Assembly (NCBI GenBank): GCA_023614405.1
Contig: CM042684.1
Location: 473,503,650-473,567,649, forward strand
From: Avena insularis
Lineage: Eukaryota > Streptophyta > Magnoliopsida > Poales > Poaceae
Direction of reading: 5' to 3'
DNA length: 64,000 nucleotides
Both the position numbers and the translations under genes were made by a program. This document shows positions 1 through 10,097 of the stretch, piece after piece. The number at the start of each line of letters is the position of its first letter. Positions within the stretch are counted from its first letter, which is position 1. The notes beneath the pieces are model-generated. The model had not been told where the DNA came from and did no database searches. It worked only from the letters and a program-made list of their open reading frames with translations.

Positions 1-17
1 CCTTTCTCGTGGGGTTA

Positions 18-1004
18 CTAGTACCGACGAGGTGGATAGCAGGCGCTTGAGGTATTCGAATGCTTCTTGCGCTTCGTTGGTCCATTCGAACTTTTTAGCT
101 TTGCAGAGGAGTTGGTAGAAGGGCAGTGCCTTTTCACCATCAGACTAATGAAATGACCGAGGGCCGCGATTCGCCCAGCCAGCTGCTGAACGCCCCTTAT
201 GTTTTTTGGCTTCTCCATGGCCAGTATGGCTTTTATTTTCTTCGGGTTTGCCTCGATTCCTCTCGCGGAGATGAGGTACCCGAGTAGTTGCCTAGATGGG
301 ACGCCGAAGGCGCATTTGTCCAGATTGAGCTTGATTCGGTATCGGTCGAGGTTGGCGAAGGTTTCGCGCAAATCATAGATTAGGGAGGCTTCCTCCTTGG
401 TCTTGATTACTACGTCGTCGACATAGACTTGAATGTTGCGACCAAGTTGGTCCTTGAGGTAAGCCTGCATGCACCGCTGGTAGGTGGCTCCTACGTTTTT
501 TAGTCCGAAGGGCATTGTGTTGTAGCAGAACACACCAAAGGGCATTGTAAATGTTGTTTTTTCTTGATCTTCCTCCTTCATTCGAATCTGATTATAGCCT
601 GAGTAGGCGTCGAGGAAGCAGAGGCGCTCGCATCCTGCGGTGGGGTCGATGATCTCGTCGATTTGCGGTAACAGGAAGTGATCCTTTGGACAGTGCTTAT
701 TCAGAGAGGTGAAGTCCACGCACATCCGCATGATATCCGTGTCCTTTTTTGGTACTAGCACCGTGTTGGTGAGCCAAGTGCTTTCCTTGATCTCGCGTAT
801 GAATTTGGCATTGAGGAGTCTGTTGATCTCCATTCCAACTGCCTTCGCCCATGGCTTAGATAATCGCCGGATTGTTTGCTTGACTGGCCTTGCGTCTGGG
901 TTGACATTGAGTGCGTGCTCGGCGAATTCCCTGGGAACTCCTGGCATGTCCGCAGGACACCAGACGAAAATTTCCCAGTGCTCACAGAGGAATTCGACGA
1001 GCAC
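18..1004 (-). pseudogene. pol: Element B reverse transcriptase domain
   Basis: This would copy element RNA into cDNA within virus-like particles. The frame opens just after the TAG at 1011-1013. It contains the N-terminal fingers, the first catalytic Asp in FLDAYSGYN, the MPFGLKN segment and the YVDD active-site box, followed by the GYLISARGIEANP thumb segment. Near residue 288 the frame shifts, after which the peptide no longer matches the C copy, so the connection and RNase H parts are lost from this frame. The domain is complete through the catalytic boxes but the polyprotein is broken. Confidence that it is a Ty3/gypsy RT is very high; function is unlikely. Confidence 0.9.
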
Positions 1005-1010
1005 GAGTTC

Positions 1011-1742
1011 CTATGCGGGACTCAAGTTGTTGGCGATGAGGGCTGTTTTGGCAGGATCCGATGGGTGGACCTGCACTTTCTTTGTGTGCACTAATGAGTC
1101 AAAAGATAGGTCAGGCGAGCTTGGCCGGCTTAGGGGAGGCAGGCTGTTGTCTGTCGACTCCTTTAGTTTCACGAGTTCTTCCTGCATGCCGAAGGACTGG
1201 GAAATTCTGTTGAATTCCCTGTCGCAACTGTCGGACCTCTCGAAGCTCCCGTTGACTGTGATGACGCCATTGGGACCTAGCATTTTCATCTGCAGGTAGG
1301 CGTAGTGTGGTACTGCCATGAACGTAGCGGACGCGACACGTCCGAGGATGCAGTGGTACTGTGAGGGCCAGTAGACGACCTCAAAGTCGATGCGCTCGCG
1401 CTGAAAGTTTTTCGGCGTGCCGAAGATGACGTCGAGGTTGATTTTGCCCAGGGGATATACACCTTTTCCTGGGACGATGTCGTGGAATGTTGTGTCCGAG
1501 GCCTCTAGGCAAGTTAGAGGGATCCTCATTGCTCGCAAGGTACTCGCGAATATAAGGTTGATGCCGCTTCTGCCGTCCATGAAGACGCGGCTCATGTCGA
1601 AGCCTCCGATTTGCGCCTCGAGTACGAGGGGGCAATGGCCTAGACGGGGTACTTGAGGCGGATGATCGCGTTTGTCGAAGGTGATGCAGGACTCGCTTCC
1701 GCTGAGGTACTCAGTGGTAGATGGTGGCGAGTGTGTGGCCAA
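1011..1742 (-). pseudogene. pol: Element B aspartic protease region
   Basis: Retropepsin-like domain that would process the polyprotein. The active-site region reads VFMDGRSGIN, whereas the C copy has DGGSG, so the second Gly of the motif is Arg here. Upstream residues (GHCPLVLEAQIGGFDMSR) and downstream residues (TLRAMRIPLTCLEAS) match C. The frame ends at TAG (1011-1013) directly before the RT frame, and the same codon is present at this point in C and H. A 1-base shift separates this frame from gag near 1800. The Arg substitution and the broken frames suggest inactivity. Confidence 0.8.
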
Positions 1743-1801
1743 GTTGACTTGGCGAGTGATGGCCTTCTACACCCGATTCGAGGGGCGTCCCTTTTGGATC
1801 A

Positions 1802-3478
1802 TCATGGTACCCATGGCCCATGGGTATGGTTGCCGGTGGTGCTGGTCTGCCTTGCATTTGGGGGTGGTCCAGGTGGTGGTGGTGGAGCTCCATGTGCTAC
1901 AGCGCCTGGAGCCGCTGCATAGCCTCTTTCGACTGCGTTACGATTCATTCGGACCAATCCCTCATGTAGTTTGAGGAACTCGCGGCAATCCTTGAGGAGG
2001 TGGCTGGACTTCTTCTTTCCATCATGCTTGTAGATGTAGAAGTGCACCGTGCATGGCCCGGACAGTTTGTCTTCAATGGATGTCGCGGGTGCCTCATCAC
2101 GATTGCGGCGTTGCCACACTTGCGTAGTTTTCCCAGAGTCGCGGTATCCACCGCTGCGGTAACCGCTATTGCGGTTATCATCGCGTCTGTCGGCGTAGCC
2201 AGCTGCCACCATGTTGACGTCATCGCGATCATCGTAGATGCGCATGCGGCATTTGCCTCGGCGGTCGCGTCTGCGCTCGAGTTCTGCCTCCTCGTCGGAG
2301 TGAACGCGATTTTTCACTGAATCTTCTCTGTCGGCCCACCGATTCACGATTCCCATCAAGTGGTCGATGGTCTTGGGCTTTGAGCGGCCCAGCTCCTCCC
2401 TGAGCTCTATGCGACGGACGCCGCCGTTGAATGCGTCAATCACGTGATCCTCCGAGATGTTCTCTGCGGAGTTCTTGATGATGGACGACCTTTGGGTGTA
2501 GGAGCGTAGCGATTCGCCCGATCTTTGCTGGCAGCATCTCAGCTCTTCGATTGATGCAGGCTTCTTGTACGTGCCATTGAAGTTGCGCACAAAGCTGTAA
2601 ACCATCTCATCCCAACTGCGAATGGATCTGCGTGGGAGGTTGTTGAGCCACGCTCGAGCGGCGCCTTGCAGCTGTAGCTGTAAGCATTGCATGGCCGTGC
2701 TTCGACTGCCGCCGTGGATCCTGGCAGAGGAGATGTGGTCCTCCAGCCAGATCTTCGGGTCCTGTAGGCCGTCAAACTTCGGGTTCTTCGACGGGAGTTT
2801 AAACCCCTTGGGCATTTGCTTTTGCCTGATGGACCTACTGAAGCATCTGGCGCCGCAGAGCTCCACATCTTCCTCTTCCGAGTCAGTCGATCGGGCATGT
2901 CGCGCCCTTGATTTGTCGATCTTGTGCTGCGTGAGGTCATCGCATGCATCATAGTCGCGGTCATGTCGCCGTGAGCGGCGGCGTCGAGACAGGTCGTGAC
3001 TGTCGTCGCTGGATGAGGGCGAGGAGTAACGTTTTGCTAGCGTTTTTCCTTTTTTTGGTTCTGGCGTTGGCTCCTTATCGAGAGCAGCCTCGATTAGTCC
3101 CAAGCCCGTGATCGTAGATCGGTGCATGGCGGCTCGGGGATCTCCAGCTGGTGGTTGGTTGTTGAGGAGGTACATGGTGGCTGCTGTCACTGCGGCCTGC
3201 GGCGTCTTGGGGACCATGTTGCCACGTGTATCGACTGTCATAGAGCTGAAGTCGAGGACCTTTGCAGCTTCTATGCGTTCTTGCTCAGTGAGATGGGCCA
3301 TCCGAGACCACCTCTTGTTTGCGAGGTACTCGTTGCCCTTTGAGGAGGATCCTCCGTGAGAGGAGAGCCCAACACGTCGAAGGCTCGACTCGTCCGCCGC
3401 CTTTTTACGTGCTTCGAGTTGCGCGATTGTTTGCGCTTGGCGCTTAAATTCCTCCTTCAGGAGCCAATGGTAGCCCAT
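1802..3478 (-). pseudogene. gag: Element B gag, C-terminal two thirds
   Basis: Structural capsid/nucleocapsid protein. It starts at MGYHWLLKEEFKRQ only because element A cut the gene here; in C the same residues are internal to Gag. In order it shows a coiled-coil-like KRQ/EARKKAADESS stretch, an Arg/Ser-rich block (RRRRSRRHDRDYD), the GFKLPSKNPKFDGLQDPKIW segment, the retrotransposon Gag core (AARAWLNNLPRRS, FVRNFNGTYKKPAS), and a C-terminal Cys/His stretch (C-x2-H, later H-x4-C) followed by a Pro-rich tail. The stop at 1802 follows a small frameshift relative to C. The N-terminal third lies at 11500-12198. Confidence 0.88.
3474..3478. repeat. Target site duplication of element A, left copy (CCCAT)
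   Basis: CCCAT directly precedes the TG of the A 5' LTR and is repeated at 11496-11500 directly after the CA of the A 3' LTR. Removing A plus one copy restores the gag context seen in element C, where the Gly-Tyr-His-Trp codons follow without interruption. Confidence 0.93.
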
Positions 3479-4898
3479 TGATACATTGCAAATGTATCAA
3501 TAATTTTTGATGCTCCATGCTTGGTTTTATCTACTTTCTTATGTTTTGTCCACACTTTGAAGTACTTTTTATATGATTTCTTGGACTAACCTATTAACAA
3601 GAGCCACAGTGCCAGTTGCCTGTTTTCTGCTGTTTTTGGTTCCAGGAAAGTCAGAAAATCAATATTCTCAGAATTGGACGGGACAAAAGCCAAAGTTCCT
3701 ATTTTACCGGAAGACTCATGGAGCCAGAAGCAGAGACGGAGGAGGGCCAGGGCCTGGCCACACCATATGGTGGCGCGGGCTAGCCCTGGCCGCGCCACCA
3801 GGTGGTGTGGGCCCCCTAGCACTCCACCGACCTTGCCCTTTCGCCTATAAGAAGCCTCCGATGCATAAACCCTAAGGAGTCAATCAGAAATCCACGAAAA
3901 GTTCCGCAGAGCCGCCGTCACCGAAGGGGAGATTCGGGGGACAGAAAGTCTCTGTTCCGGCACCCTGCCGGGACGGGGAAGTGCCCCGGAGCCATCTCCA
4001 TCGATCTCCACCACCATCTCCATCACCATTGCTGATTCCCATGATGAGGAGGGAGTAGTTCTCTCTCGAGGCTAAGGGTTCTACCGGTAGCTATGTGTTC
4101 ATCTCTCTCTCTATGCATGATCATATTGTGATCATGAGCTTTGTAATCAAGTAGATCTACCTTGCTACTCAAGTGCTTTAATAGATCTCTGCTCTCCCCA
4201 TGTGTGTGAAAGTGACAGCGTGCTCACCATGGTGGCACTTAGGCTAGAGATTACAAATACTTGTTATGAGTTATATTTGGAGTTGGATTTCTTTATGAAA
4301 TTGTGGTGTTTGTTGGATCTATATAGTACTCAAGGTGACAGTGTGGGGTTTTTTAGATGGGAAAGGCTTACTTTGAGGTGTGCTGTTATAGCCCTACCAT
4401 CAATTAGAGTGTTCAACCGGAGAGTAGTTAAGAGTAGTATCATAAAGAGAAGATATTTATATGAGAGAGTGTTCACTAGTGAAAGTATGATCCCTAGGCC
4501 TTGTTTCTAAGCATTGAAACACCGTTTGCAACTAGATCTGTTACATGTTTGCTTGTTTTCATCTTTATTTCAGTTTGCCGTTAGTTTCTTCCACACCATC
4601 AAGTTATTTTCTATCACTGTTACCACTTATAATTATCTATACCACTTGTATTTCACTATCTCTTCGCCGAACTAGTGCACCTATACACCTAACAAGTGTA
4701 TTGGGTGTGTTGGGGACACAAGAGACTTCTTGTATCTTGATTGCAGGGTTGCTTGAGAGGGAATACCTTTGGCCACTTCCTCCCTGAGTTCGATAAACCT
4801 TGGGTAATCCACTTAAGGGAAAACTTGTTGCTGTTCTACAAACCTCTGCACTTGGAGGCCCAACAACTGTCTACAAGAATAGAAGTGCGTAGACATCA
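3479..4898 (+). repeat. Element A 5' LTR
   Basis: 1420 bp, starting TGATACATTGC and ending ACATCA ten bases before the PBS. Nearly the whole sequence matches the 3' LTR at 10098-11495, but the first 55 bp or so resemble the truncated LTR at 8617 more closely. The tip forms a perfect hairpin (3480-3498). A promoter and polyadenylation function is expected of LTRs but was not mapped. Confidence 0.92.
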
Positions 4899-4908
4899 AG
4901 CTATTTTC

Positions 4909-4926
4909 TGGCGCCGTTGCCGGGGA
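4909..4926 (+). other. Element A primer binding site
   Basis: TGGCGCCGTTGCCGGGGA lies ten bases after the 5' LTR. From memory it is complementary to the 3' end of plant tRNA-Asp (GUC) including CCA, so minus-strand DNA synthesis would be primed by that tRNA. Related sites are at 38993 (F) and, inverted and mutated, at 60917-60934 (G). Confidence 0.82.
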
Positions 4927-5073
4927 GGTAAGGTAAAAGGTATTCACGACGGAGGATTAAAGAAGAAGCACCTCCCACGGAAACGCCTATTTTCTGGTGT
5001 GAGTACTCGAAGTTATTTCCTTTAGATTCTACAATTTTTTCTTTTTGTTTCTTGTTTTCACTAGTTAGGCTTA

Positions 5074-5877
5074 ATGGAAAACAACAACAAAATTAGAGAG
5101 CTTTATAGTATTTATCTTGAGTTAGGACATGAAGTGTTTGAAGAGAAAATTAAAAAACCTATGGAACTTTATTTGCATGCTAATAGCAATGTTGTTAGTA
5201 TGAATTCTTTGGACACCATTATTGCTAATGCTATAGAAAAGTCTAAGCTTGGGGAAGCTAGTTTTTATGAAAATGATCTTTTTAGTTCCCCGGCTTTGGA
5301 AGATAGCTATTCTATTGCTTATGATGATACCAAACCTCCAATATGTGATGATTATAATGATGAATATGATATTTTCAGTACACCTACTATTGAGGAGAAA
5401 ATTAATTATGATTACAATATGCCTCCTGTATTTGATGATTATGGTGATGAGAATAGTAATGATAGCTATTTTGTTGAATTTGCTCCCACCACAATTAATA
5501 AGAATGACTATGCTTATGTGGAGAGTAATAATTATTATATGCATGTGGATCATGATAAGAATGTTTCTTGTGATAGTTATATTGTTAATTTTATTCATGA
5601 TGCTACTGAAAGTTATTATGAGAGAGGGAAACATGGTTTTATGCATCTCAATAATATTAAGTTTCCCCTCTTTATGTTGAAAATTTTGAAGTTGCACTTG
5701 TTTTGCTTTCCTATGCTTGTTGCTTTGTGCTTTCATGACTTGTTTCTTTACAAGATTCCTATGCATAGGAAGTGGGTTAGACTTAAATGTGTTTTGAATT
5801 TGCTTCTTGATGCTCTCTTTTACTTCAATTCATATTTTTTATGTGAGCATCTTCTCAAACTATCATGCCTAACTTAA
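5074..5877 (+). CDS. Element A ORF: 267-residue protein of unknown function
   Basis: An intact ORF from ATG 5074, the first Met after the PBS and leader, to TAA 5877, in the place normally held by gag. I recognise no enzymatic domain. Residues 1-60 are mixed and charged (MENNNKIRELYSIYLELG). Residues 75-175 are strongly acidic and Tyr/Asn-rich with repeated DDY-type units (CDDYNDEYD, FDDYGDENS). Residues 195-265 are hydrophobic with Leu, Phe and Cys runs that could span or associate with a membrane. Codons are AT-rich, unlike the GC-rich Tat elements around it. It may be a degenerate Gag substitute or an accessory protein. The open frame over 800 bp argues for past selection or a young insertion. 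Function is not inferred. Confidence 0.7.
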   Translation: MENNNKIRELYSIYLELGHEVFEEKIKKPMELYLHANSNVVSMNSLDTIIANAIEKSKLGEASFYENDLFSSPALEDSYSIAYDDTKPPICDDYNDEYDIFSTPTIEEKINYDYNMPPVFDDYGDENSNDSYFVEFAPTTINKNDYAYVESNNYYMHVDHDKNVSCDSYIVNFIHDATESYYERGKHGFMHLNNIKFPLFMLKILKLHLFCFPMLVALCFHDLFLYKIPMHRKWVRLKCVLNLLLDALFYFNSYFLCEHLLKLSCLT

Positions 5878-8616
5878 AGGCGTTAAAGAAAAGTACTTAT
5901 TGGGAGATAACCTAAAAGTTTTAGATGAGTCTTGGAAGTTATTAATTCAGTAATAACCGCTCTTTATCCTTTTTATTTGCTTTTTGTGCCAAGAGTAACC
6001 TCTAATGAGAGAGAAGTAATGATTGGGAAAGTTGCTGTCCCGAAACAGATTTTTGTGCTTCACCGTAAAAATGCGTGAGAGAGCTATGTATGTCGGATTG
6101 AGCTGTAATTTTTTGTGCTTCTGCCCCAGGTTGTTATCTAACATTCGTTAGTTCAACACTTTTTGATTTGATCAACAGAATGTCTTCGAAAAAATTCGTC
6201 TTTACCTGCTGGTCTGTTTTGACAGATTTCTGCCATTTTCTGCATTTGCTTCTTGTGGGTTCCTTTTTGAGTTGTTTTGGGGAATTGAGCTTTTTGAGGG
6301 AAGTGCTACAGTATCTAGTGTTCTAATGGAAGTTTATTTGGTGTTAGAACTGAACCTTGAGACTTATTTATCTTAAGTGCACTAATGTTGCTAATGAGAT
6401 TGTGTGAAGTTTTGTATGAAGGAAAAATTTCAGGTGTATGGAAGGAATGAGTAATGAGATGAAGGATGGACTAAAGCTCAAACTTGGGGATGCCACGCGT
6501 GTCACCCCAAGAAATATCCAAGAATTACAAGCGTCAAAGCTTGGGGATGCCCAAGGCATCCCCTTCTTCATCAATAAAAATTCCAGGTTTCTTCCAAACG
6601 CTTCATTTTTATTGTTTCATGCACAGTTGTGTTGTTCTTGGAGCGTCTTCTTTTTCGTTTTTGTTTTGGTTTTTAGTTTGCTTGGTTTGCTTAGTTTTCT
6701 GAATAAATTGGTTGGACCCCCTCTTTCATACTTTGGTTTGCAATTAGTTTAGTTTGGTTTGGAAAAGAGTAGGAAAGCTCATGCTTATGTGGTAAAAAGA
6801 GCTCGTTTTTGACTGTGGCCTGTGCTTTGTCATGCCATGATTGATATTGTTTTGTATTTATGCTTAGTATTCTTTGCTGTAGCATGACTTGTTATAAACA
6901 ATTGAGATTGCTTAATGTGCCTTGGATGAATCATGCGTTGTTTTAGCATATTAAAGCATAGTATAGTGGTATTCTCCTTTGATGCTTTATTTGGGTTGAC
7001 TTGGCGCATGCTCACACCATGTTATGACTGTCTCAAGTCACCATAGCCTTTATGATCCTTTAGTTTTCAACTTGTAGTACCACTTTATGCTTTGATCAAT
7101 GATGTTTTGTCGCTCTGCATGATTATGCTCATTATTGCTCTCTTAGTTTGTCGCTCCCAGTCTTTTGCTAGCCTCCACAACAAAGTATGAGTTCCACTCA
7201 TGCATCCAACTCCCAAACCAAGTTATTCCAAAGAGTCCACCATACCTACCTACTAGCTTATGATATTCCAAGTATATTCATGCTTTCGTTTATCTTCCAC
7301 TTGTTATGAGAAAACTAGTGATTAAAGGTCTCACGAACTTGATGGCACACTTTACTTTACTTGCCCTTAATAAACTTGAACCATTGTGTCGTCTATGTTG
7401 TATATGCTTGCACTTATTTGTTGGGAATTAGCAGAACCATGCTTTCATGGGGAACACTTTCAACATTGCACTTGGTACTTATACCTAGTTGATATCATGC
7501 TCTTTTGTATATGGATGTCGTCGGTGTGAAATGAAAGGGGAGCTTGTAAGTCCATGGAGTTATTTATATGTGTTAGAGAAGCACAGGCCACTGGTCTAAT
7601 CCATGCTGACATGGTGGAAACCTGCAGCGTAACCATAATGAGCTGTCTATGAAGCATTCTTCTTATAAAAAAAGAGTCCTATATTGAGAAAAAAGAGAAA
7701 AAAAAGCGATACTATGAAAAGAGGAAAGAGAGAAAAAAGCACCATATTCCCATGGTAAATAAGAAGAATGCTGAGGTGCTCGTTGTCATCTAGCCATGTC
7801 ATTTTGATATGGGGATTCTTCCGTATCATCGGGCAAGGGTACCCTATGGTTCTCAATGATACACATGTACTTACGATGACAAGAACTTACCGGTGACTAA
7901 ACTTGAGTAGCATGAGGAGCGACCCTCGTATAAAAGGGACATGAGATTTCTTACTTATACTTTGTCAAGCATGTACACCATAGTTTGTTCACTTTAACCT
8001 TAATCACTTCAAGATGCTTATGATAGGGGCAATGAGAGCTGAAAGCTATAAGTACCATAATTTTTGGAAGATCTTTATGAGACTTGAATCCCTACTTCCT
8101 TTTACAAAAGGCCTTTCTTCCACCATTATATTGAGTCTCCACCTTCTATCTTTATGCACCTACTTTGAGAGCATAGTGGCCATTCTTAGTTCTATGTGCA
8201 TTGTCCCAAGACTTATTGATTGATGCATAGCTTTGATATTTCTTGTTTTAAACTATTTGTATCTAGTCACTCTTATGAACTTTGAAGGTGTCCTATGCAT
8301 TTATATTTGCTACTCTATGAGGGACAAGCTGAATGCTATTATGCTATGTTTTCTTTATGTGAAACAAACAAACATCTTGCAAAGCATTGTTATTCATGAA
8401 TCTTTTGTTTGTGCCTTTTCATGTTGCATCATAGTTTCTTTGTCTTATTGCTAGGACTTTGTCTTTCATCTTATGATTGAAGTACTATGATCCCAGCCTT
8501 GAATGTTTTACAAATACTTTGATCAAGTCTTTGATGGTGCATGTCACCTCAAAAATTATTCTTTCTTTTTATCACTTACCTACTCGAGGACGAGCAGGAG
8601 TTAAGCTTGGGGATGT
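5878..8616 (+). other. Element A non-coding internal region with PPT
   Basis: No convincing gene; the short ORFs here show no conserved motifs. The start (around 5870-5930) matches F at 41170-41230, and most of the rest matches the inverted internal sequence of G at 43804-45296 and 57572-58780. It includes a perfect hairpin at 6543-6563 and ends in a purine-rich tract (AAGCTTGGGGATG, around 8603-8615), the likely polypurine tract preceding the truncated LTR. Confidence 0.75.
6543..6563 (+). repeat. Perfect hairpin GGGGATGCC-CAA-GGCATCCCC
   Basis: A 9-bp stem with a 3-base loop in the non-coding region of A. The same hairpin occurs at 58070-58090 in the inverted element G. A second, imperfect palindrome around ACGCGT lies about 50 bases upstream at 6487-6509. 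Confidence 0.8.
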
Positions 8617-9275
8617 TGATACATTGCAAATGTATCTATAATTTTTTATGTTCCATGCTTGGTTTTATCTACTTTCTTGTGTTTTGTCCACACTTTGGAG
8701 TACTTTTCATACACTTTCCTGGACTAACCTATTAACAAGATGCCACAGTGCAAGTTGCCTGTTTTCTGCTGTTTTTGGCTCCAGGAAAGTCAGAAAATCA
8801 ATATTCTCGGAATTGGACCGGACAAAAGCCAAAGTTGATATTTTCCCGGAAGACTCACGAGCGGAAGGAGAGTCGGAGAGGGGCAGGTGGCCACACCACC
8901 CCTCTTCTTGGTCCCCCAGTGCGCCAGGGCATGGTGTGGGCCCCCTGGCTGCCCACCGACCTTGCCCTCTGGCCTATAAGAAGCCTCCCGAGGCATAAAC
9001 CCTAGATAGTCAATCAGAAATCCACGAAAAGTTCCACAGCGCCGCCGCCACCGAAGGGGAGATTCGGGGAGAAAGTCTGTCTCACCTGTCGGGACAGGGA
9101 AGTGCCCCCGAAGCCATCTCCATCGATCTCCACCGCCATCTCCATCACCATTGCTGATTCCCATGATGAGGAGGGAGTAGTTCTCTCGAGGCTAAGGGTT
9201 CTACCGATAGCTATGTGTTCATCTCTCTCTATGCATGAACTTATTGAGATCATGAGCTTGTAATCTATAGATCTA
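8617..9275 (+). repeat. Truncated third LTR inside element A
   Basis: It begins TGATACATTGC right after a PPT-like tract and matches the first half of the A LTRs through the ATCATGAGCTT/GTAATC region. It then breaks off near 9275, and about 40 bases later sequence typical of the 3' internal region resumes. It differs more from the two outer LTRs than they do from each other, so it came from a separate copy or subfamily. The right boundary is approximate. Confidence 0.78.
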
Positions 9276-9334
9276 TTCTGGCATCTGCCGTACCACCACC
9301 ATGACAAGTTTTCACTTAGTTGTGTCACTTTAAC

Positions 9335-9624
9335 CTTAATCACCTTCAAGATGCTTATGATAGGGGCAATGCGAGCTGAAAGCTAATAAGTACCATAATT
9401 TTTGGAAGCTCTTTATGAGACTTGAATCCCTACTTCCTTCTATGAAGGCCTTTCTTTTACTTTTATGTTGAGTCTCCACCTTAATCACCTTCAAGATGCT
9501 TATGATAGGGGCAATGCGAGTTGAAAGCTAATAAGTACCATAATTTTTGGAAGCTCTTTATGAGACTTGAATCCCTACTTCCTTCTATGAAGGCCTTTCT
9601 TTTACTTTTATGTTGAGTCTCCAC
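9335..9624 (+). repeat. 145-bp tandem duplication
   Basis: Two direct copies, 9335-9479 and 9480-9624, each beginning CTTAATCACCTTCAAGATGC and ending GTTGAGTCTCCAC. They are nearly identical, which points to a recent slippage or unequal exchange. The single-copy version is seen inverted in G near 44290-44430. Confidence 0.88.
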
Positions 9625-10097
9625 CTTCTATCTTTATGCACCTACTTTGAGAGCATAGTGGCCATTCTTAGTTCTATGTGCATTGTCCCAAGACTTGTTG
9701 ATTGATGCATAGCTTTGATATTGCTTGTTTTAAACTATTTGTATCTAGTCACTCTTATGAACTTTGAAGGTGTCCTATGCATTTATGTTTGCTATTCTAT
9801 GAGGGACAAGCTGAATGCCACTATGCTATGTTTTCTTTATGTGAAACAAACAAACGTCTTGCAAAGCATTGTTATTCATGAATCTTTTGTTTATGCGTTT
9901 TCATGTTGCAACTTAGTTGCTTTGCCTTATTGTTAGAACTTGTCTTTCATGTTTTGATTGAAGTACTATGATCCCAGCTATCAATGTTTTACAAATACTT
10001 TGATCAAGTTTATGATGGTGCATGTCACCTCAAAAATTATTCTTTCTTTTTATCACTTACCTACTCGAGGAAGAGCAGGAGTTAAGCTTGGGGATGT
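9625..10097 (+). other. Element A repeated 3' internal segment and PPT
   Basis: A second copy of the internal sequence already present at about 8130-8616, with no gene. It ends in the purine tract AAGCTTGGGGATGT (10084-10097) that would prime plus-strand synthesis next to the 3' LTR. Confidence 0.75.

Larger units (their letters stand above)
1..3478 (-). mobile_element. Element B, left part (Tat-like Ty3/gypsy, pol to mid-gag)
   Basis: Coding runs on the - strand in the order gag (right), protease, RT (left). It is cut on the left by the window edge and on the right by insertion of element A at 3478/3479. The rest of gag, the PBS region and the 5' LTR continue at 11496-12697. The proteins are close to those of element C (24562-29590), so B and C belong to one family. 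Lineage assignment to Tat/RIRE2-like is an inference from the Gag motifs, the short LTR of about 487 bp and, in C, the second RNase H and the antisense ORF. Confidence 0.85.

Noticed and set aside
709..1299. + strand ORF over the B protease/RT region; a matching one at 25961-26560 in C
   Set aside because: Antisense shadow of conserved pol codons; similarity between the two copies comes from the pol sequence itself.
4909..4926. tRNA gene fragment
   Set aside because: Only the 18 bases complementary to a tRNA 3' end are present, next to an LTR, as expected for a primer binding site.
5122..5766. Long - strand ORF opposite the element A ORF, rich in Ile, Met and Asn
   Set aside because: It is the mirror of an AT-rich coding frame (GAT/TAT codons read backwards) with no motif or start context.
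5660..5877. Envelope-like membrane region of element A
   Set aside because: Hydrophobic segments exist but no signal peptide, cleavage site or position downstream of pol supports an envelope call.
8648..9005. ORFs at the start of A-type LTRs (also 3573-3875, 10140-10482)
   Set aside because: They recur only because the LTR repeats; codons do not show protein-level conservation and frames differ among copies.
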